From an uncultured Synechococcales cyanobacterium (lineage in GTDB: Bacteria; Cyanobacteriota; Cyanobacteriia; Thermosynechococcales; Thermosynechococcaceae): a stretch of DNA of 64,000 bases. A program made the translations under genes and the position numbers. The DNA lies in assembly GCA_902806435.1 (NCBI GenBank), contig CADCWO010000194.1, positions 28,581 to 92,580 of the forward strand, written 5' to 3'. This document shows, in pieces, positions 54,538-64,000 of this stretch (positions within the stretch are counted from its first letter, which is position 1; each line of letters opens with the position of its first letter). The notes under the pieces are model-generated. The model searched no databases and was not told the DNA's origin. It worked only from the letters and a program-made list of their open reading frames with translations.

Positions 54538-55938
54538 ATGCGGGTTTGTGTCATTGGTACAGGATACGTCGGTTTAGTTACGGGAGCTTGTTTAGCCCGC
54601 GCGGGCCACCACGTTGTTTGCGTCGACAACAACGAGGCAAAAGTAAAGTTAATGCAAGCGGGTCAGTCGCCCATCCATGAGCCTGGGCTGCCAGAGATTA
54701 TGCAGTCCATGATCCAAGCCGAACGGATTGAGTTTACAACCGACCTGGCAGCGGGGGTAAAGCACGGCGAAGTCCTGTTTATTGCGGTTGGCACCCCCGC
54801 TTTGCCCAACGGCGAAAGTGATACCCGCTACGTTGAGGCAGTTGCTAGGGCAATTGGCTCTAACTTGGATGGGGGTTACAAGGTGATCGTGAATAAATCA
54901 ACAGTGCCAATCGGTTCTGGAGATTGGGTACGGATGATTGTCATGGACGGTATCGTAGAGCGCCAGAAGTCCCTGGTAGGTGTGGGCGCTGGCATCAGTG
55001 GCGAATCCAGTTTAACTGTGGAAAATGTGGAAACCAAGTTTGATGTCGTCAGCAACCCTGAATTCTTACGGGAAGGTTCGGCAGTCTACGACACTTTCAA
55101 CCCGGATCGCATAGTCTTAGGTAGCAACAATCCCCAGGCGATCGTGCTGATGAAAGAACTCTACCAACCAATTGTTGAGCGCCAGTTCGCAGACGACCCA
55201 TCCCTACCCCCAGTCCCTATTTTAGTCACAGACTTGAACTCGGCGGAGATGGTGAAGTATGCGTCTAATGCTTTTTTGGCCACCAAGATTAGCTTTATCA
55301 ATGAAGTTGCCAATGTCTGCGATCGCGTCGGAGCGGATGTAGTCGAAGTTGCCAAGGGCATTGGTTTAGACTCGCGGATCGGCAGCAAATTTCTGCAAGC
55401 CGGTCTAGGTTGGGGAGGCTCTTGCTTTCCCAAAGATGTGTCTGCCTTAATTCATACTGCAGAAGACTATGGGTACGAAGCACATCTACTGAAAGCGGCT
55501 GTCAGCGTCAACCAGCGCCAGCGCCTGATCGTTCTAGAGAAATTGCAACAAACCCTGAAAATCTTGAAAGGCAAGACAGTTGGGCTATTAGGGCTCACCT
55601 TCAAGCCGGATACTGATGATATGCGTGATGCTCCATCTCTCAACCTGATTGAGCAACTCACGCGGCTGGGCACTAAAGTAAAAGCTTACGACCCAATTGT
55701 TTCGCAAACAGGGATGGGTCAGGGGTTATCTAATGTGATTGTTGAGCTAGACCCAGAACAGTTAGCCGATGGCTGTGATGCCCTAGTTTTGGTCACAGAC
55801 TGGCAGGAGTTTCAGCAGCTGGACTACACCAAGATGTCTCAGTTAATGGTTAACCCGGTGCTAATTGACGGGCGTAATTTTCTGGATCGTAAAGTTCTAG
55901 AAAGTGCAGGCTTCCGTTACGTAGGGGTCGGTCATTAA
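54538..55938 (+). CDS. UDP-glucose 6-dehydrogenase
   Basis: 466 residues. The NAD-binding GTGYVGLVTGACLA is at the N-terminus and catalytic Cys296 lies in GWGGSCFPKDVSAL. The C-terminal UDP-binding domain begins near GKTVGLLGLTFKPDTDDMR. It oxidises UDP-glucose to UDP-glucuronate, the substrate of the neighbouring decarboxylase. The two genes make a UDP-glucuronate/UDP-xylose branch. The stop overlaps rbgA tail-to-tail by four bases. Confidence 0.95.
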   Translation: MRVCVIGTGYVGLVTGACLARAGHHVVCVDNNEAKVKLMQAGQSPIHEPGLPEIMQSMIQAERIEFTTDLAAGVKHGEVLFIAVGTPALPNGESDTRYVEAVARAIGSNLDGGYKVIVNKSTVPIGSGDWVRMIVMDGIVERQKSLVGVGAGISGESSLTVENVETKFDVVSNPEFLREGSAVYDTFNPDRIVLGSNNPQAIVLMKELYQPIVERQFADDPSLPPVPILVTDLNSAEMVKYASNAFLATKISFINEVANVCDRVGADVVEVAKGIGLDSRIGSKFLQAGLGWGGSCFPKDVSALIHTAEDYGYEAHLLKAAVSVNQRQRLIVLEKLQQTLKILKGKTVGLLGLTFKPDTDDMRDAPSLNLIEQLTRLGTKVKAYDPIVSQTGMGQGLSNVIVELDPEQLADGCDALVLVTDWQEFQQLDYTKMSQLMVNPVLIDGRNFLDRKVLESAGFRYVGVGH

Positions 55939-56816
55939 ACTTCGGTTTTAGAAGGGGGGAGTTCTAGGGCTATCGCTCCCAGCAGACCTTTACGGAAATC
56001 CGTCAAAAGCTGGCGTGCTGAGCGCTCTACATCCCCCCTATGATGCTGTTGAGCTAGCGCTTGTAGGTAGTCTTCTCCACTTAGATTTAAGGGGTCTAGT
56101 TGATAGCGCCGCAGTAAGGGGTTTTCTGGCTGTATGGCTCCCCTGGTCGGGGAACGTCCGAGGTCGTTGAGCAAATCGACAAAGGCTGTTGCCACCCGCT
56201 GATTGTCGTATGCAGCCTCACCAATATCATCACAAATAGCCAGCTTGTAAGCGGCCTGCTGGTTGTTTAGCTTAGATGGCAACACGCCAGGGGCATCCAG
56301 CAATTCTAATTGCTCGGAGATCCTCACCCAGCGTAATTGGCGCGTCACCCCAGGGCGACGGGCACTTTCCACCACCCGCCGCTTTATCAGCCGGTTAATC
56401 AACGCTGATTTGCCCACATTAGGGAAGCCAATCACAACTGCCCGCACTGGACGTGGCTGCATACCGCGATCGCGACGTCGTTGATTAATTTCGACACCGA
56501 AAGACTGCGCTATCTTGGCAACAGCGGCAACCCCTTGACCCTGCTGGGCATTCGTGAAATAGGGAGTTTCTCCTTGAGCTTGAAACCACTGCCGCCATAC
56601 CTGGTAAGCACCATCTGAAATTGAATCTATCCGGTTCATTACCAAAACTCGCGCCTTATTGCCCAGCCATTGAGCCATCCGAGGATGATGGCTAGCGATT
56701 GGAATCCGCGCATCCCGAACCTCCAGAACCACGTCTACCCGCTTCAGCTGTTCTACCAGTGCTTTCTCAGCTTTAGCAATGTGGCCGGGATACCACTGGA
56801 TCGCTGGTGTTGTCAT
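55935..56816 (-). CDS. rbgA: Ribosome biogenesis GTPase RbgA (YlqF)
   Basis: 293 residues with circularly permuted GTPase motifs: G4 VMNRIDS comes before G1 GFPNVGKSALINR and G3 LDAPGVL. RbgA is needed for late assembly of the 50S subunit. The C-terminal RNA-binding helical part is present. Start ATG 56816. Confidence 0.93.
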   Translation of the reverse strand: MTTPAIQWYPGHIAKAEKALVEQLKRVDVVLEVRDARIPIASHHPRMAQWLGNKARVLVMNRIDSISDGAYQVWRQWFQAQGETPYFTNAQQGQGVAAVAKIAQSFGVEINQRRRDRGMQPRPVRAVVIGFPNVGKSALINRLIKRRVVESARRPGVTRQLRWVRISEQLELLDAPGVLPSKLNNQQAAYKLAICDDIGEAAYDNQRVATAFVDLLNDLGRSPTRGAIQPENPLLRRYQLDPLNLSGEDYLQALAQQHHRGDVERSARQLLTDFRKGLLGAIALELPPSKTEV

Positions 56817-56834
56817 TGGTCTTAGTGGCCGTGC

Positions 56835-57224
56835 TTATGGAACAATCAGCACAGGGCAAGGTGCCAAATTAATCACCCGGCTGCTGACACTTTCTGCTGC
56901 CTCTTCCGGTAGCAAGCCAATACCGCGGCAACCCATAATAATTAAATCAGCCTTAATTTCATCCGCGACATCGCAGATGGTGAATGCCGGTTTGCCCTGC
57001 CGGTGCAAAATTTCGACAGAAATTCCCCAGCTCCCAAATGTCACCTTAGCATTTTGGAGAAGCTGATCAACCGCTGCCGTTGCTTCGGGTTGATCGGCGT
57101 CCGGCTCTTGGACAGACAAAACCGTTAACTGGCTGTTACAGAACTTAACCAAATTGGCAACCGTTTCAGCCGCTTCCTGAGAATCCCGGCTTTGGTCAAT
57201 CGGAAATAAAACAGTCTTGAACAT
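56835..57224 (-). CDS. Universal stress protein
   Basis: 129 residues from ATG 57224 (AGGAG on the minus strand). FKTVLFPIDQSRDSQEAAE and the ATP-binding loop LIIMGCRGIGLLPEEAAESV (Gly-x2-Gly-x9-Gly/Ser form) are seen. It probably binds ATP and signals stress or energy status. A start at 57245 would add seven residues and is less likely. Confidence 0.88.
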   Translation of the reverse strand: MFKTVLFPIDQSRDSQEAAETVANLVKFCNSQLTVLSVQEPDADQPEATAAVDQLLQNAKVTFGSWGISVEILHRQGKPAFTICDVADEIKADLIIMGCRGIGLLPEEAAESVSSRVINLAPCPVLIVP

Positions 57225-57342
57225 AGGTCTCCTCTTGTGGGACACGGTCTCCGGTAAAATGTGGACGAGGCAATAGTGGCACTATCTAGATAAAGCCTAA
57301 GCAATTGATCACTACACCAGACGCATTCAGGAGGTTCATGCT

Positions 57343-58545
57343 GTGTCCAAAAAAACTCTAGCAAATTTATCATCCTCAGACTTAGCAGGTAAACGAGTTT
57401 TAGTCCGGGCAGATTTCAATGTTCCCTTAAATGATCAGCAACAGATTACAGATGATACGCGGATCCGGGCTGCTCTACCGACAATTCAAGATTTAACCGC
57501 TAAAGGAGCCAAAGTAATTCTGTGCAGTCACTTTGGCCGTCCTAAAGGGGTAGATGACAAGTTGCGCCTCACGCCTGTTGCGCAGCGCCTTTCGCAACTA
57601 CTAGGTCAAGAGGTTGTCAAGTGTGACGACTGTATTGGTGAGGAGGTTGCTGCTAAAGTTGGCTCCCTGCAAAATGGCCAGGTGGCTTTACTGGAAAATG
57701 TTCGGTTTTACCCAGAAGAGGAAAAAAACGAGCCGGAATTTGCCAAAAAGCTAGCTTCAGTTGCCGATCTTTATGTAAATGATGCCTTTGGAACTGCCCA
57801 CCGCGCCCATGCTTCCACCGAAGGGGTTACCCATTACCTTCGTCCTGCTGTAGCTGGATTTTTGATTGAGAAAGAGTTGAAATATTTGCAAAATGCGATC
57901 GAGAACCCGCAACCGCCTCTAGCCGCAATTATTGGTGGCTCCAAGGTCTCCAGCAAAATTGGTGTGATTGAAACGCTGCTGGAAAAGGTTGATAAGCTCC
58001 TGATTGGCGGCGGCATGATTTTTACGTTCTTTAAAGCGCGCGGCCTTAATGTGGGTAAGTCCCTAGTCGAAGAGGACAAGCTGGAACTGGCGAAGTCCCT
58101 GGAAGCCAAAGCCAAAGAGCGCGGTGTTGACCTGATCCTGCCCACGGACGTTGTGGTTGCTGACAAGTTCGACGCTGAGGCTAATAGTCAAACCGTCAGC
58201 ATTGACAATATTCCCGAAGGTTGGATGGGGCTTGATATTGGGCCTGACTCTGTACAGGAATTTCAGAAGGCCTTGGCAGATTGCAAGTCTGTGATCTGGA
58301 ATGGCCCGATGGGCGTATTTGAGATTGACAAATTTGCTGTGGGCACTGAAGCGATCGCCAAAACTTTGGCTGAGTTAACTAAACAGGGCACAACCACGAT
58401 TATTGGCGGAGGTGACTCCGTTGCCGCTGTCGAAAAGGTCGGTGTTGCAGACCAAATGAGCCATATTTCCACAGGTGGCGGTGCCAGCCTGGAATTATTA
58501 GAGGGTAAAGAACTGCCTGGAATAGCAGCACTGGATGACGCCTAA
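57343..58545 (+). CDS. pgk: Phosphoglycerate kinase
   Basis: 400 residues. [13 protein letters not shown] near the start, the substrate segments [10 protein letters not shown] and [11 protein letters not shown], and the nucleotide-binding [11 protein letters not shown] are complete. It serves the Calvin cycle and glycolysis. The start is GTG 57343 with AGGAGG upstream. Confidence 0.97.
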   Translation: MSKKTLANLSSSDLAGKRVLVRADFNVPLNDQQQITDDTRIRAALPTIQDLTAKGAKVILCSHFGRPKGVDDKLRLTPVAQRLSQLLGQEVVKCDDCIGEEVAAKVGSLQNGQVALLENVRFYPEEEKNEPEFAKKLASVADLYVNDAFGTAHRAHASTEGVTHYLRPAVAGFLIEKELKYLQNAIENPQPPLAAIIGGSKVSSKIGVIETLLEKVDKLLIGGGMIFTFFKARGLNVGKSLVEEDKLELAKSLEAKAKERGVDLILPTDVVVADKFDAEANSQTVSIDNIPEGWMGLDIGPDSVQEFQKALADCKSVIWNGPMGVFEIDKFAVGTEAIAKTLAELTKQGTTTIIGGGDSVAAVEKVGVADQMSHISTGGGASLELLEGKELPGIAALDDA

Positions 58546-58554
58546 ACAGGTAAC

Positions 58555-58869
58555 TTAAATTAATCCTGGCGGTTTCTCCTGCTCAAACTCTCCTGGCTCC
58601 AAGTTGGTCAGGAGTGCTTGCAACTGGAACCGGGGAATATAGGGCCAACCTCCTGCTGATTCAATTTCTCTAACTAGGCGATAGAGCTCTTGACGGTTAG
58701 ACGGTAAAGCTTCTTGAAACAAGTCGTCTCGAATTTCCCGGTGGAGTTCCTCTAAAACTCGCAACAAACCCAGAAGTGCCAAGATGTCTGATTGAGAGGC
58801 CTGAGCTACAGTACGTACTGTAGTCATGATTACTTGTAGCTCAGGGTCTCTACTTGCTCTGCTATTCAT
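58555..58869 (-). CDS. Conserved hypothetical protein
   Basis: 104 residues from ATG 58869; a GTG at 58896 with AGGTG upstream would add nine residues. The sequence VRTVAQASQSDILALLGLLRVLEELHREIRD is helical, followed by the segment ESAGGWPYIPRFQLQALL, which is widespread in cyanobacteria. No known function. Convergent with pgk, nine bases apart. Confidence 0.7.
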   Translation of the reverse strand: MNSRASRDPELQVIMTTVRTVAQASQSDILALLGLLRVLEELHREIRDDLFQEALPSNRQELYRLVREIESAGGWPYIPRFQLQALLTNLEPGEFEQEKPPGLI

Positions 58870-59342
58870 AGGGTTAATCTTTCGGCTTGCAATCACTGGG
58901 CACCTTAATACCTAGGTCTACTGATGTATTAACTTCAGGCATTAGTAGCAGTAGCAATGGTGTATTTTGATTTGCACTCTTGTTAGTCGCAGCGAAGGTC
59001 ACAACGACGTGTAAAATGCTGTATGAGGCCCTAGTTGAACCGTCCTAGAGTGTATAAAAATCTTCATTTAGTCCAGTGGTGCTCCCATGATGTCTAGTAT
59101 GGGTGCAGCTTGGCAAATCTTTCTAGTGGAGAGAGCACAGGCGAATCTCCAGATCGTCGCTTTCAAATCAAGCTTTGGCTTGCAGTGTATGTAGGGACTC
59201 GCTAATGATGACCACTCCTAGCCCAGTAGGGTTCTAATAGCAGTTTTTCAGATGTTTTTCAGCCTCCTCAACGGAGTTTAGCTTGAACACATCTTTAAAT
59301 TTAACTTGGCAAGGATTTTTATAGTTGGTATTGAGGTTGACC
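58870..59342. other. Intergenic stretch upstream of psbO
   Basis: 473 bases without a gene I can support. It must contain the psbO promoter and leader. A TATAGT lies close before the start (59320-59325) but leaves too short a leader to be the main -10. No RNA gene recognised. Confidence 0.4.
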
Positions 59343-60167
59343 ATGAGATATCGCGCTTTTATTGTTGCACTCTTGGCTCTGTGCTTAAGTATGCTAACCG
59401 TAGTTGAGAAAGCCTTAGCTGCGAATAACAATTCACTTACCTATGACCAAATTAGAGGTACCGGACTGGCTAATACCTGTCCAAAATTGGAGGAAACCAC
59501 CCGCGGTTCACTTCCGATTGATCTCGACAAGTCATACACAATCACTGATCTGTGTCTGCAACCGATCACCTTTTTAGTGAAAGAAGAGTCTGTTAACCGG
59601 CGTCAAGAGGCAGAGTTTGTGCCAACTAAACTGATGACTCGTGCCACTTCAACCCTTGATTCAATCCAAGGCAAATTACAGCCAAACTCGGATGGCAGCC
59701 TCACCTTCGTTGAAGAAGATGGCATTGACTTTCAACCGATTACAGTTCAACTACCCGGTGGCGAGCGGGTACCTTTCTTGTTTACTGTTAAAAACTTAGT
59801 AGCTAAGACTCAGCCAGGCCTAACCAGCATTAATACCTCTACCGATTTTGAAGGAGAGTACACTGTTCCTAACTATAGAACTTCCAACTTCCTTGACCCG
59901 AAAGGTCGGGGTCTAGCTGCTGGCTATGACACTGCAGTGGCATTACCTGCTCAAGGAGATAGTGAGGAGTTAGCACGAGCTAACCTCAAGCGTTTGGAAG
60001 CTGGAAAGGGACAAGTTTCTCTCCAGGTTGCTAAGGTTGATAGCAAAACAGGTGAAATCGGCGGAGTTTTTGAAAGCGAGCAAACGTCTGATACGGATAT
60101 GGGCGCTGGCGAGGCAAAGGATGTCAAAATTAAAGGTATTTTCTATGCCCGGATTGAACCCGCATAG
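59343..60167 (+). CDS. psbO: Photosystem II manganese-stabilising protein PsbO
   Basis: 274 residues from ATG 59343 (GAGG six bases upstream). Signal peptide (AFIVALLALCLSMLTVVEKA) with cleavage after ALA sends it to the thylakoid lumen. The mature protein has LTYDQIRGTGLANTCPKLEE and a second Cys in ITDLCLQP, the usual disulfide pair, and the ending IKGIFYARIEPA. It stabilises the oxygen-evolving Mn cluster. A strong terminator follows. Confidence 0.98.
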   Translation: MRYRAFIVALLALCLSMLTVVEKALAANNNSLTYDQIRGTGLANTCPKLEETTRGSLPIDLDKSYTITDLCLQPITFLVKEESVNRRQEAEFVPTKLMTRATSTLDSIQGKLQPNSDGSLTFVEEDGIDFQPITVQLPGGERVPFLFTVKNLVAKTQPGLTSINTSTDFEGEYTVPNYRTSNFLDPKGRGLAAGYDTAVALPAQGDSEELARANLKRLEAGKGQVSLQVAKVDSKTGEIGGVFESEQTSDTDMGAGEAKDVKIKGIFYARIEPA

Positions 60168-60207
60168 ATTAATCTGGCACAGCTACGTTTGAGAAATTTG
60201 GCACGAT

Positions 60208-60232
60208 AAAGGGGTAAAATACCCCTTTTTTA
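60208..60232 (+). terminator. Rho-independent terminator of psbO
   Basis: AAAGGGGTA (60208-60216) pairs with TACCCCTTT (60220-60228) around AAA, followed by further T residues. It lies 41 bases after the psbO stop. Confidence 0.85.
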
Positions 60233-60377
60233 ATCTTTAAAGTTTCCTGTAGAAGTGTTGGTGAGGAAATTTGCTTGATTAGCTTTGATTTAAAAACTTT
60301 CCGTGAAATTGCTGTTGTTTAGCTGGCATTAAACTCATAGGTTTAAGAATGTGGCTTTCTACCCTTAACCCTAAAAT

Positions 60378-61166
60378 ATGCCTACAACAGCTACTGATGA
60401 GTTAAAAAGCGAGAGCTTAGAACTTCTTCAAGAGTACCAGCAGCGTCCTAATGGAGATTCTGGATACTCAATCCGTAATCGGTTGGTACAACTTAATTTA
60501 GGTCTAGTTAGAAAAGAAGCTCATCGGTGGCTCACTCAGTGTACGGAAAGCTACGATGACCTGATGCAGGTTGGCTGCTTAGGTTTAATTCGGGCGATTG
60601 AGCGATTTGATATGGCTAAGGGGCACGCCTTTAGTTCCTTTGCTGTTCCCTATATTCGCGGTGAAATTCAGCATTATTTGCGTGATAAAAGTCCGGCTAT
60701 GCGTATTCCCCGGCGCTGGTTGGTTATTCAACGACAATCAATGCTGTTGCAGCGCCAGTTGCGGGTTAAGTTGAACCGCCAGCCTACTGACACTGAAATG
60801 GCAAAATACCTTGATATTTCCTTAGCAGAATGGCAGGACGTTAAGCTAGCGTCTTATAACCGGGCAATTTTGAGTTTAGATGCGCCGGTACGAGATGAAG
60901 ATAGGGGTACGACTTGCTTAGGTGACTTAGTACCTGACAGTCATTACCGAAGTTTTCAACTTGCGCAGGAAGATCAAATTCGTCTCCAGCAGGCCCTACT
61001 TCAACTGGAAAAAAGAACTGGCGAAATTTTAGAGTTCGTTTTCTTACAAGATTTAACCCAAAAGGAAACAGCAGAACGCTTAGGGGTTAGCTCGGTTACT
61101 GTTTCCCGGCAAGTAAAAAAAGGCTTGGCTTCTCTACGGCAGCTTATGGCAAGCTCTGAGATGTAA
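60378..61166 (+). CDS. sigF: RNA polymerase sigma factor, SigF-like (group 3)
   Basis: 262 residues. Region 2 (DDLMQVGCLGLIRAIERFDM, FSSFAVPYIRGEIQHYLRD), region 3 and region 4 (LTQKETAERLGVSSVTVSRQVK) are complete. Cyanobacterial SigF controls motility, pili and salt responses. Start ATG 60378, on the same strand as psbO but behind its terminator. Confidence 0.9.
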   Translation: MPTTATDELKSESLELLQEYQQRPNGDSGYSIRNRLVQLNLGLVRKEAHRWLTQCTESYDDLMQVGCLGLIRAIERFDMAKGHAFSSFAVPYIRGEIQHYLRDKSPAMRIPRRWLVIQRQSMLLQRQLRVKLNRQPTDTEMAKYLDISLAEWQDVKLASYNRAILSLDAPVRDEDRGTTCLGDLVPDSHYRSFQLAQEDQIRLQQALLQLEKRTGEILEFVFLQDLTQKETAERLGVSSVTVSRQVKKGLASLRQLMASSEM

Positions 61167-61179
61167 GTTCCAGTTGAGG

Positions 61180-62025
61180 CTAACTTACCTCCAGGAGGCC
61201 AATTTGCCGTAAACGATCTTGTAGATAGCTATGGGCTGTAATCCCCTCGGTAAGTATAACTTCTGGACGCGGATGCAGAAATAACGGCATAGAAAAGCGA
61301 GATTGTTTTGCCCAATCACCACTGGGATTGACTACCCGGTGGGCTGTCGAACGGTAATAGCGGCCAGTTGCCAACTGCAACATATCACCAACGTTGACGA
61401 TCAAGTCTTCCGGGCCGCCCAAAACTTGATGCCAGTCACCCTGGTTATCCTGCACTTCCAACCCTACTGCTGTAGCAGCCGGAAGCAAAGTGATGAGATT
61501 GACATCCTCATGGGCTGCTGCGCGAATTGAACTAGCCAGCTCGGTTTTCTGAAGTGGAGGATAGTGAATCAAGCGCAGTAAGCTTTCCTGGCTGCCCGCA
61601 ATCATCGTGCTTAGAGGCATCGTCAACTGGCTCCGTCTATCTGGAGGTAGTGCCTGCTCCACCCAATGAAGTAGCACTTCCGCCAGCTCGACCAAACAGT
61701 TAAATAATTGCCAACTGCGATCGCTAATGCCAGCCGGGAGTTCCGTCCAGCGATACAGGTGAAAGAACTCCTTCAAGTCCGGGCAGGAGTAGTCTTTGGC
61801 CTGCTCAGTTTGAAAAGGAAAGTATCCAGACTGGCGCTGAGGATCAAACCTGTAGTCATACTTTTGCTCGGAGTTGAAGAAGCGCTGCCACTCTGCATAG
61901 GTTTCAGCGACCAGCTGCGGCGGAATTGGTGGATCAACTAAGACAGCAAAACCAATCTGGTGCAAAGACTTAGCAAATTTCAACGGGGCATCAGGATCTC
62001 GATACTCAACTTTCAATAGGTCCAT
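61180..62025 (-). CDS. Isopenicillin N synthase-like 2-oxoglutarate/Fe(II) dioxygenase
   Basis: 281 residues from ATG 62025. Iron ligands follow the His-x-Asp...His pattern: AAHEDVNLITLL (His and Asp) and STAHRVVNP (His), with Arg of the SRFSMPLF segment for the co-substrate. The family oxidises many small molecules, and the substrate is unknown. It overlaps the upstream kinase gene by 20 bases, so the two are translationally coupled. A TTG at 62031 is an alternative start. Confidence 0.85.
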   Translation of the reverse strand: MDLLKVEYRDPDAPLKFAKSLHQIGFAVLVDPPIPPQLVAETYAEWQRFFNSEQKYDYRFDPQRQSGYFPFQTEQAKDYSCPDLKEFFHLYRWTELPAGISDRSWQLFNCLVELAEVLLHWVEQALPPDRRSQLTMPLSTMIAGSQESLLRLIHYPPLQKTELASSIRAAAHEDVNLITLLPAATAVGLEVQDNQGDWHQVLGGPEDLIVNVGDMLQLATGRYYRSTAHRVVNPSGDWAKQSRFSMPLFLHPRPEVILTEGITAHSYLQDRLRQIGLLEVS

Positions 62026-63316
62026 GTACAATTCCTGGATGGCTGAAGTTTAGTAAAGACATGCCTTGAGCTGCTAAGCGGGCAGCACCGTAGGCTGCGG
62101 CTATATGATGCGTAGGGACCAGCGGCACCTTGAGATGACGGCTACGAATCTGAGTCCAGGTTGGGTTTTGAGCTCCACCGCCGGCCGAATAGATCTGGGC
62201 CAACGGGGTAGCTCCCTGCTGTTGAAGTAAAGCATAGCCCTGAGCTTCGATGCGTGCCAAGCTTTCCAATAAACCGTGCAGAAATTCCCCTGGGCTTTCA
62301 GGACGCGGCTCTAAACAGGGTCGTAACAGCGGATCATTAACGGGGAAGCGTTCACCAGGCTTTAGCAAGGGGTAGTACCAATGTGGGCTCTCTTGATGGG
62401 CAAGAATGTGAGTACTCAAATCCGCTAGTTCTGCATCGGTAAAAAACTGGCTGAGGACGGCACCACCTGAATTAGAGGCACCGCCCACCAGCCATAAATC
62501 ACCCAGTCGATGACTGTAGATCCCGTAGTCAGAGTTCTCTACACAAGTCTGGCTCAAAAGTTTGAGTACCAGAGTTGACCCTAAAGAGGTAACGGCTTCA
62601 CCGGGGGATGCAGCCCCACTAGCTAGGAAAGCGGCAATGCTATCGGTAGTGCCTGCACAGACCAGACAGCTTTGAGCTAGGCCAAAGTGGGTAGCAATTT
62701 CCGGTTTAACTGCCCCAACCGGTGTTCCTGGGATGAATACCTTGGGCAAATAGGGGACCACTCGTTGTAAACCAGAAGCATTGACTAGCCAGTCAGGATA
62801 ACGCTCCTGTGCTGGATCGTAGCCGAGCTTCAGACTATTATGATAATCGCTAACTCCCGGTTGCCCATGGAGGAGATAGGCCAGCCAGTCTGCCTGGTGC
62901 ATGAAGTAATGAGCTTGCGGAAACTGGGGCTGCTGGCTCAACCAGAGTAGCTTGGCGAGGCTGGATGTAGCGCTTAAAACGACATGACCCTTGGGAGCAA
63001 TGCTTCTAAGTATCTCAACTTCGGCAACGGCACAGGAGTCATTATAAAGTAGCGGTGGATGCAGGGAAACTCCGGTTTGATCACACAGGAGTACGGTGGA
63101 AGAAGTACCATCGATCGCGATCGCTCTGACTTGAGACCGCACTAATGCCGGAACCTGCCCTAGCAGGTCAAACAAGGCGGATTTCCAAGTAGTTACCAAG
63201 TTATTCCTCACAGCTTCAAACTTGTAACTTACCTCGGCATGAGTATTGCCCCCGCAGTCAATTACTACAGCACGAGCACCGGAAGTGCCAAAGTCAATGC
63301 CAAGATACAAGGTCAT
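62006..63316 (-). CDS. FGGY-family sugar kinase, D-ribulokinase-like
   Basis: 436 residues from ATG 63316; TTG 63334 is an alternative. The ATP-binding and catalytic residues D8 and T11 (GIDFGTSGARA) and the Asp of AGTTDSIAAF match the cyanobacterial and plant D-ribulokinase group (SePSK/XK-1), and the length is similar. It should phosphorylate a pentulose. The C-terminal actin-like fold part is complete. The gene heads a two-gene unit with the dioxygenase. Confidence 0.85.
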   Translation of the reverse strand: MTLYLGIDFGTSGARAVVIDCGGNTHAEVSYKFEAVRNNLVTTWKSALFDLLGQVPALVRSQVRAIAIDGTSSTVLLCDQTGVSLHPPLLYNDSCAVAEVEILRSIAPKGHVVLSATSSLAKLLWLSQQPQFPQAHYFMHQADWLAYLLHGQPGVSDYHNSLKLGYDPAQERYPDWLVNASGLQRVVPYLPKVFIPGTPVGAVKPEIATHFGLAQSCLVCAGTTDSIAAFLASGAASPGEAVTSLGSTLVLKLLSQTCVENSDYGIYSHRLGDLWLVGGASNSGGAVLSQFFTDAELADLSTHILAHQESPHWYYPLLKPGERFPVNDPLLRPCLEPRPESPGEFLHGLLESLARIEAQGYALLQQQGATPLAQIYSAGGGAQNPTWTQIRSRHLKVPLVPTHHIAAAYGAARLAAQGMSLLNFSHPGIVHGPIES

Positions 63317-63452
63317 TCGCTGTGATTGGTCCAATAGGTTAATCTACAGGCTTAGAAATCATCCTAAGTCTACAGTTTGATTCCAAATGACGGTAGTCCT
63401 GGCAGGATAGTCAATGAACCCGCAAGGCTACTGCCATCAAGGCCTATCTACT

Positions 63453-64000
63453 ATGACTTCTGAGCAAATAACTAGTCCTTCCACTAATCCTTTACTAAAT
63501 CTCAACTACGAGCCTGCTCTAGAAACCTTAGGGGATGATTATTATGACCGCGTATTACCAGCAGAATTTCCCCAGTACCTGCTGCGGTTTCGCAACGACC
63601 AACTACTCCCCAAACTGGGACTTGAGCCTAAATCTGTCACAGACGAAGACTTTATTGAGGCCTTTGGCAAGTTTCGCGGTCCACAACCCTGCCTAGCTTT
63701 GCGCTACCACGGCTACCAGTTTGGGGAGTATAACTCACGCCTAGGAGACGGCAGAGGATTTCTCTATGGGCAGATTCGGGGGAAAGATGGAGAACTATAT
63801 GACTTTGGTACCAAAGGTTCTGGTACCACGCCCTACTCTAGAGGCGGGGATGGCAGACTTACGCTCAAAGGTGGCGTCCGGGAAGTGCTGGCAGCAGAAG
63901 CCTTACATCACCTAGGAGTTTACACCTCCCGCTGCCTTAGCATGATTGAAACTGGGGAAAACCTTTGGCGGGGAGATGAACCATCACCAACTCGCTCATC
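63453..64000 (+). CDS. selO: Protein adenylyltransferase SelO (N-terminal part, 3' end outside window)
   Basis: 182 codons from ATG 63453 to the window edge. The sequence [40 protein letters not shown] and the glycine-rich [20 protein letters not shown] are SelO/YdiU signatures. SelO is a pseudokinase that transfers AMP to proteins. The C-terminal part, including the catalytic residues beyond residue 182, is not in the window. Confidence 0.92.
   Translation, partial: MTSEQITSPSTNPLLNLNYEPALETLGDDYYDRVLPAEFPQYLLRFRNDQLLPKLGLEPKSVTDEDFIEAFGKFRGPQPCLALRYHGYQFGEYNSRLGDGRGFLYGQIRGKDGELYDFGTKGSGTTPYSRGGDGRLTLKGGVREVLAAEALHHLGVYTSRCLSMIETGENLWRGDEPSPTRS

Noticed and set aside
59234..59431. 65-codon open frame antisense to the psbO start
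   Set aside because: It lies across the psbO signal peptide and leader and has no features of a real gene.

Overview
The window is a stretch of cyanobacterial chromosome. Oxygenic photosystem II genes (psbB, psbT, psbN, psbH, psbM, psbO), the kaiABC circadian clock, the nitrogen regulator ntcA, a SigF-type sigma factor, photorespiratory glycerate kinase and repeated GCGATCGC (HIP1-type) octamers, for example at 2743-2750, all point to this phylum. The genus cannot be fixed from the sequence alone. No tRNA, rRNA, CRISPR array or insertion sequence was recognised.

Layout. 1-8922 is the end of the large ribosomal protein cluster: rpsE (cut by the window edge), rplO, secY, adk, infA, rpmJ, rpsM, rpsK, rpoA, rplQ, truA, rplM, rpsI, rpmE, prfA, all on the plus strand. 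8987-14969 holds an L,D-transpeptidase, leuS, glycerate kinase and a secreted charged protein. 15313-17612 is kaiA-kaiB-kaiC with a short KaiA made only of the C-terminal domain. 17625-27820 is a mixed block: metallophosphoesterase and malic enzyme, a polyphosphate kinase with an unusual N-terminal extension, an orphan receiver protein, a TPR protein, an acetyltransferase, a CsoR/InrS-type metal sensor, a Hik2/CSK-like histidine kinase and fabI. 28177-30794 carries ntcA behind a perfect NtcA box, followed by small cyanobacterial proteins of unknown function. 31474-34591 is the photosystem II block psbH/psbN/psbT/psbB, then a 2Fe-2S ferredoxin and psbM.

34560-47544 contains an orphan DNA methyltransferase, a polysaccharide deacetylase, an MCE/ABC lipid-transport operon, a YvcK-like protein, tsaE, an SMR transporter, a dihydroorotase-family protein, small membrane and disordered proteins, a histone-deacetylase-like hydrolase and purK. 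47686-50922 looks like a decayed drug-efflux locus: an intact MarR regulator, a broken EmrA-type membrane fusion gene, an intact MFS transporter and a broken EmrB-type gene. 51060-64000 holds a small membrane protein, lepA, the UDP-glucuronate/UDP-xylose pair, rbgA, a universal stress protein, pgk, psbO, sigF, a 2-oxoglutarate dioxygenase-like protein, a ribulokinase-like FGGY kinase and the start of selO.

Most of the window is conserved housekeeping. The most notable points are the decayed emrAB-like genes around an intact transporter, the IF2N-like domain fused to polyphosphate kinase, the minimal KaiA with a KaiB that carries serine at the fold-switch glycine position, and several small cyanobacterial proteins without known function. 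I did not find a clearly new multi-gene system.
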